Assembly: GCA_947573465.1 (NCBI GenBank) | Contig: CANPET010000091.1 | Coordinates: forward strand, 1 to 6,614 | Origin: an uncultured Eubacterium sp. | GTDB taxonomy: Bacteria > Bacillota > Clostridia > Lachnospirales > Lachnospiraceae | Length of the DNA: 6,614 bases | Reading direction: 5' to 3' | Shown: piece after piece, positions 1 to 5,951 of the stretch | Numbering within the stretch: the first letter of the stretch is position 1 | Layout of the letters: each line of letters begins with the position of its first letter | Made by a program: the position numbers and the translations under genes | The notes under the pieces: model-generated | Database searches by the model: none | What the model saw: only the letters and a program-made list of their open reading frames with translations | What the model was told of the DNA's origin: nothing

Positions 1-83
1 CCTTCATTCAGACGAAAACTTAAATTGTCAGCTACTATTCTATTTTCATATCCTAACGTTACATTATTACATTCAAAAACCAT
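1..83 (-). CDS. znuC: Zinc ABC transporter ATP-binding protein, N-terminal fragment
   Basis: The frame opens with ATG at 83 and runs off the left edge after 27 codons. The peptide begins MVFECNNVTLGYENRIVADN and continues LSFRLNEG. This is the usual first beta-strand region of an ABC ATPase (a 'V.LGY....-L.DLSF.L..G' pattern) just before the Walker A loop, which lies outside the window. A GGAG ribosome binding site at 91-94 is 7 nt from the ATG, and the stop of the upstream znuA is only 16 nt away, so the two are almost certainly co-transcribed and translated in sequence. Position after a zinc-binding lipoprotein makes it the cytoplasmic energy-coupling subunit of the same importer. The ABC family is fairly sure; zinc specificity is inferred from the neighbours. 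Confidence 0.8.
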   Translation of the reverse strand, partial: MVFECNNVTLGYENRIVADNLSFRLNE

Positions 84-99
84 GATAAAACTCCATTTT

Positions 100-1176
100 T
101 TACTTCAATACTGCCTTCAATGCCTTCACATTCTCTCTCATCAAATCAAGATATGTCACCCCACTATCAAACTGTTTCTGCGTAATGTTGTGACATGAAT
201 TAAATTGATACTTCTTTACATTTGTGTCATCACATATGACATCTGCCATAGCCTGACTGCTTAATTCCAAATAAAAGACCCCATTCACGTCCTTACCTTT
301 TACCTTGTCTATTAAAAAGGCTACTGTTTTCGCACTCGGCTCTGTATCACCACTACACCCCGGAAATGCTGCATAATACTTTAAACTATACTCATCAGCA
401 AAATATCTTAGAGGAAACTTATCTGCGAAAATTATTTCCTTATGTTCTGATTTTTCCACAATCTCACGAAACTGTCTGTCGATCGTTTTTAACTGATTGA
501 TATAATTTCCCGCATTTTTTTGAAATATTTGTTTATCTTCAGGAATCATTTCACACAGTTTATTGCAGATATCCTGAACTAAAATCATAGAATACACCGG
601 TGATGTCCAAATATGCTCGTCCACCTCTTCATGATTATGCTCATTACCTTCCTGCATTTCTTTATCGTCATGAACATGTTCGTGTTCTTCATGCCCATGT
701 TCTTCTTCTGCAAAAATCTGTTCCTCATGTGCTGACTTGTTATCTAAATCGCTTTCAGAATGATTTCCCCCATGTTCCTCTTCTTTAACAAACCCCATTT
801 CTTCAAGATGTTCCATCATTCTCATCTGAATCTGTGACTTGTTCCCTAAGGAATCAACAACTTTCTCTACCCAGTTTTCAATAGATCCGCCATTGTAAAT
901 AAATAAATCTGCATCATCTATTTTAATAATATCATCCGGAGTCGGTTCAAAAGAATGAGCGTCCTGTCCGGGAGCCAACAATAACTCCACATGAATATCA
1001 TTTACATCTCCTACCACAACTCTTGCAAAATCATAATAAGGAAACAATGTTGTCATTATCGTTAACTTATATTTATTTTTATCATTTTCTTTGCCTGTAT
1101 TGCTATTACACCCTACCATGTTAAAACACATGATTATCCCAACAAGTAATGCAATGCTTCTTTTCAATATTTTCAT
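100..1176 (-). CDS. znuA: Zinc-binding lipoprotein of an ABC importer (ZnuA/AdcA-like)
   Basis: The 358-residue product is the extracellular substrate-binding protein (cluster A-I family, ZnuA/TroA fold) that captures zinc and hands it to the ZnuBC transporter. It starts with a basic stretch, a hydrophobic segment and a lipobox ending at Cys23 (NMVGC), so it should be a membrane-anchored lipoprotein. GQDAHSFEPTP carries the first metal ligand, His74, and DEHIWTSP the second, His188. Between them, residues 134-188 form a loop with ten more histidines among many acidic residues, the zinc-scavenging loop typical of zinc rather than manganese members. At the third His position, FADKFPLRYF shows Asp252, an unusual ligand; GCSGDTEPS and NSCHNITQ follow. 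The open frame extends upstream to 1332 and overlaps the repressor gene, but the ATG at 1176 has a ribosome binding site and is followed at once by the signal peptide. It is the second gene of the operon, 82 nt after the Fur-family gene. Confidence 0.93.
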   Translation of the reverse strand: MKILKRSIALLVGIIMCFNMVGCNSNTGKENDKNKYKLTIMTTLFPYYDFARVVVGDVNDIHVELLLAPGQDAHSFEPTPDDIIKIDDADLFIYNGGSIENWVEKVVDSLGNKSQIQMRMMEHLEEMGFVKEEEHGGNHSESDLDNKSAHEEQIFAEEEHGHEEHEHVHDDKEMQEGNEHNHEEVDEHIWTSPVYSMILVQDICNKLCEMIPEDKQIFQKNAGNYINQLKTIDRQFREIVEKSEHKEIIFADKFPLRYFADEYSLKYYAAFPGCSGDTEPSAKTVAFLIDKVKGKDVNGVFYLELSSQAMADVICDDTNVKKYQFNSCHNITQKQFDSGVTYLDLMRENVKALKAVLK

Positions 1177-1182
1177 TTCAAA

Positions 1183-1188
1183 CTCCAA
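1183..1188 (-). promoter_or_regulatory. Ribosome binding site fixing the znuA start
   Basis: The minus strand reads TTGGAG here, with the GGAG core 6 nt before the ATG at 1176. No comparable site precedes the upstream in-frame ATG codons, and those codons would add 52 residues ahead of an obvious lipoprotein signal peptide. This site therefore decides the start. Confidence 0.75.
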
Positions 1189-1258
1189 CTTATTACTTTT
1201 GCCAAACATACATCCTATAAAATTTAATACTGTTTTATTACAAATTTCTGTCATACCA

Positions 1259-1660
1259 CTACTTGGCACATTTCGAGCACCTTCCATAAAACACTGTCTT
1301 TTTCGGATTAATACTAAAATGGTGGTCAGCATTTACATGATGATATAATTCTGCCAGATGATGACATTCCATTCTGGAAACCTGTCCACATTTTTCACAT
1401 TCAATATAAAAGCAATCATCATTCTCATCTTCCATAACATATTGATAACATGCACCCTGCTGCTTTTCTACGTTAATGCGTGCCACCACACCATCCTGCT
1501 CCAACTTTTCCAAATGCCTATATATGGTAGTAACTCCCACCGAACAATTCTTTTCTTTTAAATACTTCTCAATTTCCACAACTGTTACATAGTTTTTGCC
1601 ATGTACTTTCAGGCAATCCAAAATCGCCACTTGCTGTTTCGTCTTATATTTTCCTGCCAT
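1259..1660 (-). CDS. Fur-family metal-dependent repressor, Zur-like
   Basis: The 133-residue protein has the two-domain layout of Fur regulators. The N-terminal winged helix (about 1-75) contains TTIYRHLEKLEQDGVV at 44-59, the DNA-recognition helix and wing start. The C-terminal dimerisation half carries two CxxC pairs, C88/C91 (CEKCG) and C128/C131 (CSKC), which form the structural zinc site of the family. FYGRC near the end is also typical. The region usually holding an HxH regulatory-metal motif before the first CxxC reads C83-x-Y85, and the usual His before the FYG box is Lys, so the sensing site must use other residues; HH pairs at 100-101, 107-108 and 113-114 are candidates. Its place at the head of a zinc importer operon suggests Zur function: repression when zinc is plentiful. 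AGGAGG 5 nt before the ATG supports the start. PerR or Fur identity cannot be excluded from sequence alone. Confidence 0.9.
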   Translation of the reverse strand: MAGKYKTKQQVAILDCLKVHGKNYVTVVEIEKYLKEKNCSVGVTTIYRHLEKLEQDGVVARINVEKQQGACYQYVMEDENDDCFYIECEKCGQVSRMECHHLAELYHHVNADHHFSINPKKTVFYGRCSKCAK

Positions 1661-1665
1661 AGCAT

Positions 1666-1671
1666 CCTCCT
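1666..1671 (-). promoter_or_regulatory. Ribosome binding site of the Fur-family gene
   Basis: The minus strand carries a perfect AGGAGG, 5 nt before the ATG at 1660, which marks a strong start for the first gene of the operon. Confidence 0.8.
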
Positions 1672-1698
1672 ATAACACTAAAATATCTTTCGCAATTT

Positions 1699-1717
1699 GA
1701 AAATCTTTTTCATTTTC
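1699..1717 (-). promoter_or_regulatory. Fur/Zur-box-like operator
   Basis: The minus strand reads GAAAATGAAAAAGATTTTC. The outer 6-bp arms (GAAAAT/ATTTTC) form an inverted repeat around a 7-nt centre. It agrees with the classical 19-bp Fur box GATAATGATAATCATTATC at 14 of 19 positions by my count. It lies immediately downstream of the predicted transcription start and 39 nt before the repressor's own ATG, a good site for autoregulatory blocking of the operon. Which metal regulator binds is inferred from the adjacent gene. Confidence 0.55.
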
Positions 1718-1725
1718 GCCATTTT

Positions 1726-1754
1726 ATTTTACTATTATACATTTTTATTGTCAA
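1726..1754 (-). promoter_or_regulatory. Sigma-A-type promoter of the fur-znuA-znuC operon
   Basis: On the minus strand a perfect TTGACA (-35, at 1749-1754) is followed after 17 bp by TAAAAT (-10, at 1726-1731, five of six consensus bases). The predicted start near 1719 sits right at the edge of the Fur-box-like operator, leaving a leader of about 60 nt. A second, perfect TATAAT at 1734-1739 lies inside the spacer, but has only a poor -35 at the right distance. Confidence 0.6.
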
Positions 1755-1837
1755 TTTCTTTATTTAACAAATACTTTATAATTATTTTTGCACATCTATT
1801 GCAATCACTGTCATTTGCCAAAACATCAAAACGAAAA

Positions 1838-1873
1838 ATATCTATCAAAAAACTTTACGCTTTTGATAGATAT
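1838..1873. repeat. 13-bp perfect inverted repeat (hairpin)
   Basis: ATATCTATCAAAA at 1838-1850 and its exact complement at 1861-1873 flank a 10-nt loop. The stem is AT-rich. On the minus strand it is followed by a T-rich stretch (TTTTCGTTTTG), so it could be a weak second terminator downstream of proS, isolating the zinc operon. On the plus strand no T-run follows. It may equally be a protein-binding site or an RNA end. Confidence 0.5.
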
Positions 1874-1930
1874 CTCTTAATTTCTTTACTCAACCTTATT
1901 AAAAATAATTTTGTCAACTGTATTATCAAC

Positions 1931-1948
1931 ATAGTTTATATAAACTAT
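1931..1948. repeat. 18-bp perfect palindrome
   Basis: ATAGTTTATATAAACTAT is fully self-complementary with no loop, the geometry of a dimeric regulator site rather than a transcript hairpin. It lies in an AT-rich gap roughly 180 bp upstream of the zinc operon promoter. No gene starts close to it on either strand, so its target is unclear. Confidence 0.5.
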
Positions 1949-2088
1949 ATTTTATCAGAATTTCTTGTCATTGTAAAATGTTATAACTGTTATTCCATAT
2001 TTTTTCTTATTCTATAATCTGCCAGTAATTACGTATTTTCCAAACTTAAATATCAAACTCGATTATCCATCTTCTTATAATAACAACC

Positions 2089-2125
2089 AAAAACCGGATT
2101 GTATTTTTAATAACAATCCGGTTTT
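2089..2125 (-). terminator. Rho-independent terminator of proS
   Basis: Arms AAAACCGGATTGT (2090-2102) and ACAATCCGGTTTT (2113-2125) form a perfect 13-bp stem with a 10-nt loop, 18 nt after the proS stop codon. On the minus strand it ends in a T-run (TTTTTGG). The plus strand also ends in TTTTCTTTT, so it could act in both directions. Confidence 0.88.
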
Positions 2126-2143
2126 CTTTTAAAAATTACATTT

Positions 2144-3880
2144 TTATTTTACGTGTTTATAAATATCATCTATCAATTTCTTAATAATTCTCTCAACTTC
2201 CGTCACTGCATCGTCCATTGGAGTCTTCTGCTTATCAATCTGCTTATCTCTTGTTGAAATTTCCACAGCATTTTCTTCCAGATTTCTTGGACTTACTACT
2301 ACTCTTACCGGCACACCAAGCAAATCTGCATCCGCAAACATTGCTCCCGGTCTTACCTTTCTATCATCATAGATTACTTCAATGCCCTTATTCTGTAATG
2401 TCTCATACAACTTATCAGCATATTCTTTACATGCTGCATCATCAGAGCGAAGACAGCACAGATGTACCTGCCATGGCGCAATAGTTATCGGCCAGATTGG
2501 ACCATAATCATCATGTCTTACTTCACAGATAGAAGCAGCCATACGACCTACACCAATACCATAACATCCCATAATTGGGTACTGTTCTTCACCATTTTCA
2601 TCAGTATACTTAAATCCCATGGATTTAGAATATTTTGTGCCAAGCTGGAATATATTTCCTACTTCGATACCTCTTGAAACAGTAATCGTATGTTTACCGC
2701 ATTCCGGACATATACCACCTTCCACAATCTTAGCAAGATCTGCATACACTGCATCAGGACAGTCTCTTTCCACATTAAATCCGGTATAATGGGCATCAAC
2801 CTTATTCGCACCGGTTACTAAATAATTAATTCCCTTTAACGAATTATCAAACAATACTGTCACCTTTTCATTGATTCCTACCGGTCCGATAAATCCTGCA
2901 GTAAGAACTGTATCATCCTCAATCACAGCCGGGTGAATTTCAAAACCTAATGCATTTGTCAGTTTTGTCTCATGAATATCTAAATCACCACGAATAAATG
3001 CAACAACAAAGCTGTCATCTTCATTCTTCTGATAAACGACTGCCTTTGCTGTATTTTCAGCCGGTATATTTAAAAACTCACACAGTTCTTCAATCGTACC
3101 TGTTCCCGGTGTTGCCACCTCTTTTAAGTCTTCCATTGGAATCTTGTTTTCATTTTCTATAATGCTAGGTGCTGCCTCAACATTCGCACTGTATCCACAC
3201 TCCGGACATACGGCAATCGAATCCTCTCCTGCCGGTGTTAAAAGCATATACTCATGAGAAATGCTTCCTCCCATCATTCCGGAATCAGATGCAACTACTG
3301 CCACCTCTGGAATACCACAACGGGCAAAAATACGATTATATGCATCATAACATTTCTGATAATACTGCTCCAAATCTTCTTGTGATGTATGGAACGAATA
3401 CGCATCCTTCATAGTAAACTCACGAACACGGATAAGTCCGGCACGTGGTCTTGCCTCATCACGGAATTTTGTCTGAATCTGATAAATCATAAATGGATAC
3501 TTAGCATAACTGTTCGCATACTCTCTGACAAGCTGAACAGATGCCTCCTCATGTGTCATGCCAAGTACCATCTTACTTCCTGTTCTGTCCTGAAATCTCA
3601 GAAGTTCTGAACCGACACTTTCATATCTTCCTGACTCTTCCCAAAGACTTCCCGGCAAAGTTACTGGAAACAGCACTTCCTGTCCGTCAATTTTATCCAT
3701 CTCATCTCGAATGATGTTTTCTATTTTTTGTGAAATTCTTTTCATCGGCGGGAACTGAGAATAAATACCATTTGCTACATTCTTGATATATCCTCCTCTT
3801 ACCATCAGTGCATGACTGTCAATCAGACAGTTAGCCGGTCTTTCTTTAAATCTGTCTCCCACTAATTTTGATAATTTCAT
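2144..3880 (-). CDS. proS: Prolyl-tRNA synthetase, bacterial type with editing insertion
   Basis: This cytoplasmic class II synthetase (578 residues, full length for the bacterial type) activates proline with ATP and charges tRNA-Pro. Class II motif 2 is visible as FRDEARPRAGLIRVREFTMK at 139-158, and motif 3 as GCYGIGVGRM at 438-447. The segment between them holds a YbaK-like editing insertion (about 255-385) that removes mischarged alanine in this family. The insertion is bracketed by two CPECG motifs, at 225-229 and 391-395, then by IEVGNIFQLGTKYS. The C-terminal anticodon-binding domain covers about 465-575 with DDRKVRPGAMFADADLLG. AAGGAG at 3888-3893, 7 nt before the ATG, supports the start. 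It appears to be a single-gene unit, with its own promoter near 3936-3964 and terminator at 2089-2125. No T-box leader motif is visible upstream. Confidence 0.98.
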   Translation of the reverse strand: MKLSKLVGDRFKERPANCLIDSHALMVRGGYIKNVANGIYSQFPPMKRISQKIENIIRDEMDKIDGQEVLFPVTLPGSLWEESGRYESVGSELLRFQDRTGSKMVLGMTHEEASVQLVREYANSYAKYPFMIYQIQTKFRDEARPRAGLIRVREFTMKDAYSFHTSQEDLEQYYQKCYDAYNRIFARCGIPEVAVVASDSGMMGGSISHEYMLLTPAGEDSIAVCPECGYSANVEAAPSIIENENKIPMEDLKEVATPGTGTIEELCEFLNIPAENTAKAVVYQKNEDDSFVVAFIRGDLDIHETKLTNALGFEIHPAVIEDDTVLTAGFIGPVGINEKVTVLFDNSLKGINYLVTGANKVDAHYTGFNVERDCPDAVYADLAKIVEGGICPECGKHTITVSRGIEVGNIFQLGTKYSKSMGFKYTDENGEEQYPIMGCYGIGVGRMAASICEVRHDDYGPIWPITIAPWQVHLCCLRSDDAACKEYADKLYETLQNKGIEVIYDDRKVRPGAMFADADLLGVPVRVVVSPRNLEENAVEISTRDKQIDKQKTPMDDAVTEVERIIKKLIDDIYKHVK

Positions 3881-3910
3881 CTTTACTCTCCTTGTATATT
3901 CATATTATCC

Positions 3911-3926
3911 AGTGTATAACTACACT
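3911..3926. repeat. Short hairpin in the proS leader
   Basis: AGTGTA, a 4-nt loop TAAC, then TACACT: a perfect 6-bp stem just downstream of the predicted proS transcription start and about 30 nt before its ATG. It could be a 5'-stabilising mRNA hairpin or an operator; it is short enough to be chance. Confidence 0.3.
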
Positions 3927-3935
3927 AACTAATTA

Positions 3936-3964
3936 ATTCTAATATACTTTATATTAAAAATCAA
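3936..3964 (-). promoter_or_regulatory. Probable proS promoter
   Basis: The minus strand shows TTGATT (3959-3964), a 17-bp spacer and TAGAAT (3936-3941, five of six consensus bases). Transcription would begin near 3929, giving a leader of about 49 nt, too short for a T-box riboswitch. Confidence 0.5.
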
Positions 3965-3980
3965 CTGTTCTTGCTGAATA

Positions 3981-4092
3981 GTTCAGCCATGAAAGATAGT
4001 TCAGCCACCCGTTCAATTTCACTTCGCTTCTTCTCGCCTTTCTTCTCTATAACAGTTCAGCCATCAGCTCGATTCCGCTTCGCTTCTTCTCG
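3981..4092. repeat. Diverged 38-bp direct repeats with GTTCAGCCA cores
   Basis: Two copies, at 3999-4036 and 4055-4092, start 56 bp apart. Each begins GTTCAGCCA and ends CTTCGCTTCTTCTCG, and they agree at 32 of 38 positions by my count; five of the six differences are transitions. An extra GTTCAGCCA sits at 3981-3989 and an inverted copy at 4175-4183. The sequence is less AT-rich than the surrounding intergenic DNA. It lies downstream of the Csp protease gene and next to the proS promoter. It looks like a genomic intergenic repeat family, but that needs a genome search. Confidence 0.7.
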
Positions 4093-4190
4093 CTGTTATG
4101 GCTCACCATATACAAAAAAGCAGGGATTCAAAGTCCTGCAAGCAGTCCTTTTGAATCTCTGCCTTTTTTGTGCATGGCTGAACTGTTATA
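4048..4190. repeat. 17-bp perfect inverted repeat enclosing a terminator-like hairpin
   Basis: TATAACAGTTCAGCCAT at 4048-4064 is exactly complementary to 4174-4190. The right arm abuts the protease stop codon at 4191. Between them lie the remainder of the second 38-bp repeat and a long hairpin (4114-4169). The overall shape, 143 bp with inverted ends, resembles a small non-coding element such as a MITE or REP-type unit, but no target-site duplication is evident (TCTC to the left, TCAC to the right). Confidence 0.65.
4114..4169 (-). terminator. Terminator of the Csp protease gene, probably bidirectional
   Basis: Arms at 4114-4133 and 4148-4169 (GCAGGGATTCAAAG and CTTTTGAATCTCTGC with flanking A and T runs) form a long stem, extended by an inner CTGC-AA-GCAG helix. 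On the minus strand it lies about 22 nt past the protease stop and ends in TTTTTTG. The plus strand also ends in a run of six T. One stem position is G-U in plus-strand RNA but A-C in minus-strand RNA, so the fold is slightly better on the strand without a known gene. Confidence 0.75.
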
Positions 4191-5903
4191 TCACGTCCTT
4201 GTCAAAATTAGAAAACTGCTAAACACGTCCAATTTCCCATATCCCCATTGTCTGCTCGGATATCTAACATCTCTATCCCGATTTGCCCCTCTTATAAGAT
4301 AACTTTTAATATAAGTTCCTCTCATATAAATATCATTTCTCTTTACGAGCCCCCACTCAAATATCTGTGCACAACAGCCTCCGGTAAGTGCAGCAGCAAC
4401 GGATGTTCCTGTTCTTCTGGTAAAACCTCCGGTAAGTGTAGCACTTCTTCCCACATCCGGACCAAAAACATTAACTGCCGGAGCAACAATATCCGGCTTA
4501 ATATTATTATCATTTGTAAATCCTCTCCCTGACTTTGGGAAAAATGCCCCTGAACTACTATCATAGCCTCCGACTGTCAGTACTTTTTCAGCACTGGCAG
4601 GAGTTGTCAATGTGATTTCCGGATTAGGTTTTAAAAAAAATGTATCACTATTCACAAATTGCCTCAGATTTCCCCATATATTAAAACCACCATTTAAAAT
4701 ATTACTTCCATAGACTCTAATCGTCCAGATTCCTGGTGAAGGATTAACAAATCTCATAAATACCAGTTCCTCACCATTTCCTGCTTCTACCAGACTATAA
4801 TCTACATGAATGGTTGTTCCCTCTAATAAAAAATTAACCTGCTGGCTGACCCCTTTTCTTGCCGGAATACGTGGAACACTCTCTCCCAATGGAGAAATAA
4901 AAGAAACAGAAAATAAATCCGGAGTATTTCCCCACAATTCCAGCACAAATCCACTTTCATTCTCTCCAACTCTGACTTCCACTTCGTCTACATCCGTATC
5001 TGTTACATTCCCACTATAATGAAGTCTTTCATTTCCTTCGTTGCCTGAGCATACTACCACACTCTGTCCAATATACTGCGCCAGTTCATCTACGAACTGA
5101 GCCAATGGCAGACCTCCTGATCTGTCACCACTGCCACTGCCCAATCCTAATACGATTACAACAGGCATATTATATCTTATGCGAAGCTGCCTTAAATAAC
5201 TTGCCGCCAGCATAATATCATTTTCCTGATAGACCGGTTCATCATTATCTATTAAAAAATAATCCTTCAAATACTGTTTTGCCTGTTTTAACTTAATCAT
5301 TGCAATAAAGCTTTCTGGTGCACTTCCAACAAAATCCTGCTGTTCGTCATCTTTTCCACAGGCCACCCCTGCCATAAAAGTTCCATGTCCAATATCATCT
5401 GTCTGTGGTACGATACTCAATGGTCTCTCGCTTTGTAAGGCCCTGTTAATATCATCCATCGTATATTCACTGCCATAACTAAAACCTTCTGGTGGCGTTC
5501 CGCTATTATCAGTCTGATCCCAGATATTAATGATTCTTGTCTGCCCGGTAGCATTATTAAAAATATCATTTGTATAATCTATTCCTGTATCTATAAATCC
5601 AATAATTACTCCTTTTCCCTTTAGTTCAAAACCTGTCTGATTCTGCAATCTCACAGAACCAGTATCTGCTACTGCGGTAGAATCCATCAAACCATATAAT
5701 TTCGGAATAGCATTATATGTATTTACAGCAACTCCTAAATCGGGCAAATTTTCCAACTTTTCATAGATACATATATATCTGTCATTTACAATCTGCGTAC
5801 ACAAATCCTGATACTGCTCCAAAGCTCCTTCTTTTCCCGCTCCATACTCCGCAATAAAATCCCCATACTCTTCTGACATAATTATTTCTCTGCAATCCGG
5901 CAT
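4191..5903 (-). CDS. Csp-type subtilisin-like serine protease (S8 family)
   Basis: The 570-residue product is a subtilase with all catalytic elements: Asp105 in IGFIDTGIDY, His173 in DIGHGTFMAG, oxyanion Asn288 in SGNEG, and Ser501 in RTGTSVAAALTGG. An N-terminal segment of about 80-95 residues with no signal peptide resembles the chaperone prodomain of clostridial Csp proteases. Residues of about 300-435 between Asn288 and Ser501 are a beta-rich insertion that fits the jelly-roll domain of CspB. In spore formers, active Csp proteases are made in the mother cell and trigger germination by cleaving the pro-form of the cortex hydrolase SleC; that role is inferred here, not shown. The ATG at 5903 is chosen because AAGGGGGTGA lies at the right distance; the next in-frame ATG (5879) has none. 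It follows a ClpX-like gene by 67 nt, beyond a terminator, and a sporulation-type promoter is possible, so it may be independently expressed. Confidence 0.87.
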   Translation of the reverse strand: MPDCREIIMSEEYGDFIAEYGAGKEGALEQYQDLCTQIVNDRYICIYEKLENLPDLGVAVNTYNAIPKLYGLMDSTAVADTGSVRLQNQTGFELKGKGVIIGFIDTGIDYTNDIFNNATGQTRIINIWDQTDNSGTPPEGFSYGSEYTMDDINRALQSERPLSIVPQTDDIGHGTFMAGVACGKDDEQQDFVGSAPESFIAMIKLKQAKQYLKDYFLIDNDEPVYQENDIMLAASYLRQLRIRYNMPVVIVLGLGSGSGDRSGGLPLAQFVDELAQYIGQSVVVCSGNEGNERLHYSGNVTDTDVDEVEVRVGENESGFVLELWGNTPDLFSVSFISPLGESVPRIPARKGVSQQVNFLLEGTTIHVDYSLVEAGNGEELVFMRFVNPSPGIWTIRVYGSNILNGGFNIWGNLRQFVNSDTFFLKPNPEITLTTPASAEKVLTVGGYDSSSGAFFPKSGRGFTNDNNIKPDIVAPAVNVFGPDVGRSATLTGGFTRRTGTSVAAALTGGCCAQIFEWGLVKRNDIYMRGTYIKSYLIRGANRDRDVRYPSRQWGYGKLDVFSSFLILTRT

Positions 5904-5907
5904 ACAC

Positions 5908-5917
5908 TCACCCCCTT
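5908..5917 (-). promoter_or_regulatory. Strong ribosome binding site of the Csp protease gene
   Basis: AAGGGGGTGA on the minus strand differs by one base from the perfect anti-16S sequence AAGGAGGTGA, with its G-core 7 nt from the ATG. It settles the start at 5903 and suggests efficient translation. Confidence 0.8.
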
Positions 5918-5923
5918 GTAATT

Positions 5924-5951
5924 AGTCTATGTTTCATATAGAAAATGATGA
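5924..5951 (-). promoter_or_regulatory. Possible sigma-E/K-like promoter of the protease gene
   Basis: The minus strand has CATAGACT (5924-5931), matching the CATANNNT form of sporulation mother-cell -10 boxes, and TCATCAT (5945-5951) 13 bp upstream as a partial -35. No sigma-A promoter is apparent in this short gap. Transcription would start only a few nucleotides before the ribosome binding site. The match is suggestive, not strong. Confidence 0.33.

Larger units (their letters stand above)
1755..2088. other. AT-rich intergenic stretch without a convincing gene
   Basis: This stretch lies between the operon promoter and the proS terminator. A plus-strand open frame runs through the area (1697-2017), but has no ribosome binding site, overlaps the zinc operon operator and promoter, and encodes only low-complexity Ile/Leu/Phe/Tyr/Lys-rich sequence as expected of AT-rich DNA. 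Apart from the hairpin at 1838-1873 and the palindrome at 1931-1948, I see nothing definite. Confidence 0.6.

Noticed and set aside
1177..1332. 52-residue N-terminal extension of znuA
   Set aside because: It overlaps the end of the repressor gene, lacks a ribosome binding site at its ATG codons, and would place sequence before a clear lipoprotein signal peptide.
1697..2017. Plus-strand open frame of 106 codons in the AT-rich gap
   Set aside because: It has no ribosome binding site, overlaps the promoter and operator of the zinc operon, and its composition is just that of AT-rich DNA read as hydrophobic and Lys residues.
3999..4092. CRISPR-like repeat-spacer arrangement
   Set aside because: There are only two diverged 38-bp copies, the gap between them is 18 bp, and no cas genes are present.
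4048..4190. Insertion sequence with target-site duplication
   Set aside because: No transposase is encoded and the flanking bases (TCTC and TCAC) do not form a convincing duplication, so only a non-coding repeat is reported.
3971..4222. Plus-strand open frame of 83 codons across the repeat element
   Set aside because: It starts with TTG without a ribosome binding site, consists entirely of the repeats and terminator hairpin, and runs into the end of the protease gene; it is a by-product of the repeat.
4343..4564. Minus-strand open frame of 73 codons inside the protease gene
   Set aside because: It is a shifted-frame shadow of the region encoding the catalytic serine, which is intact in the main frame.
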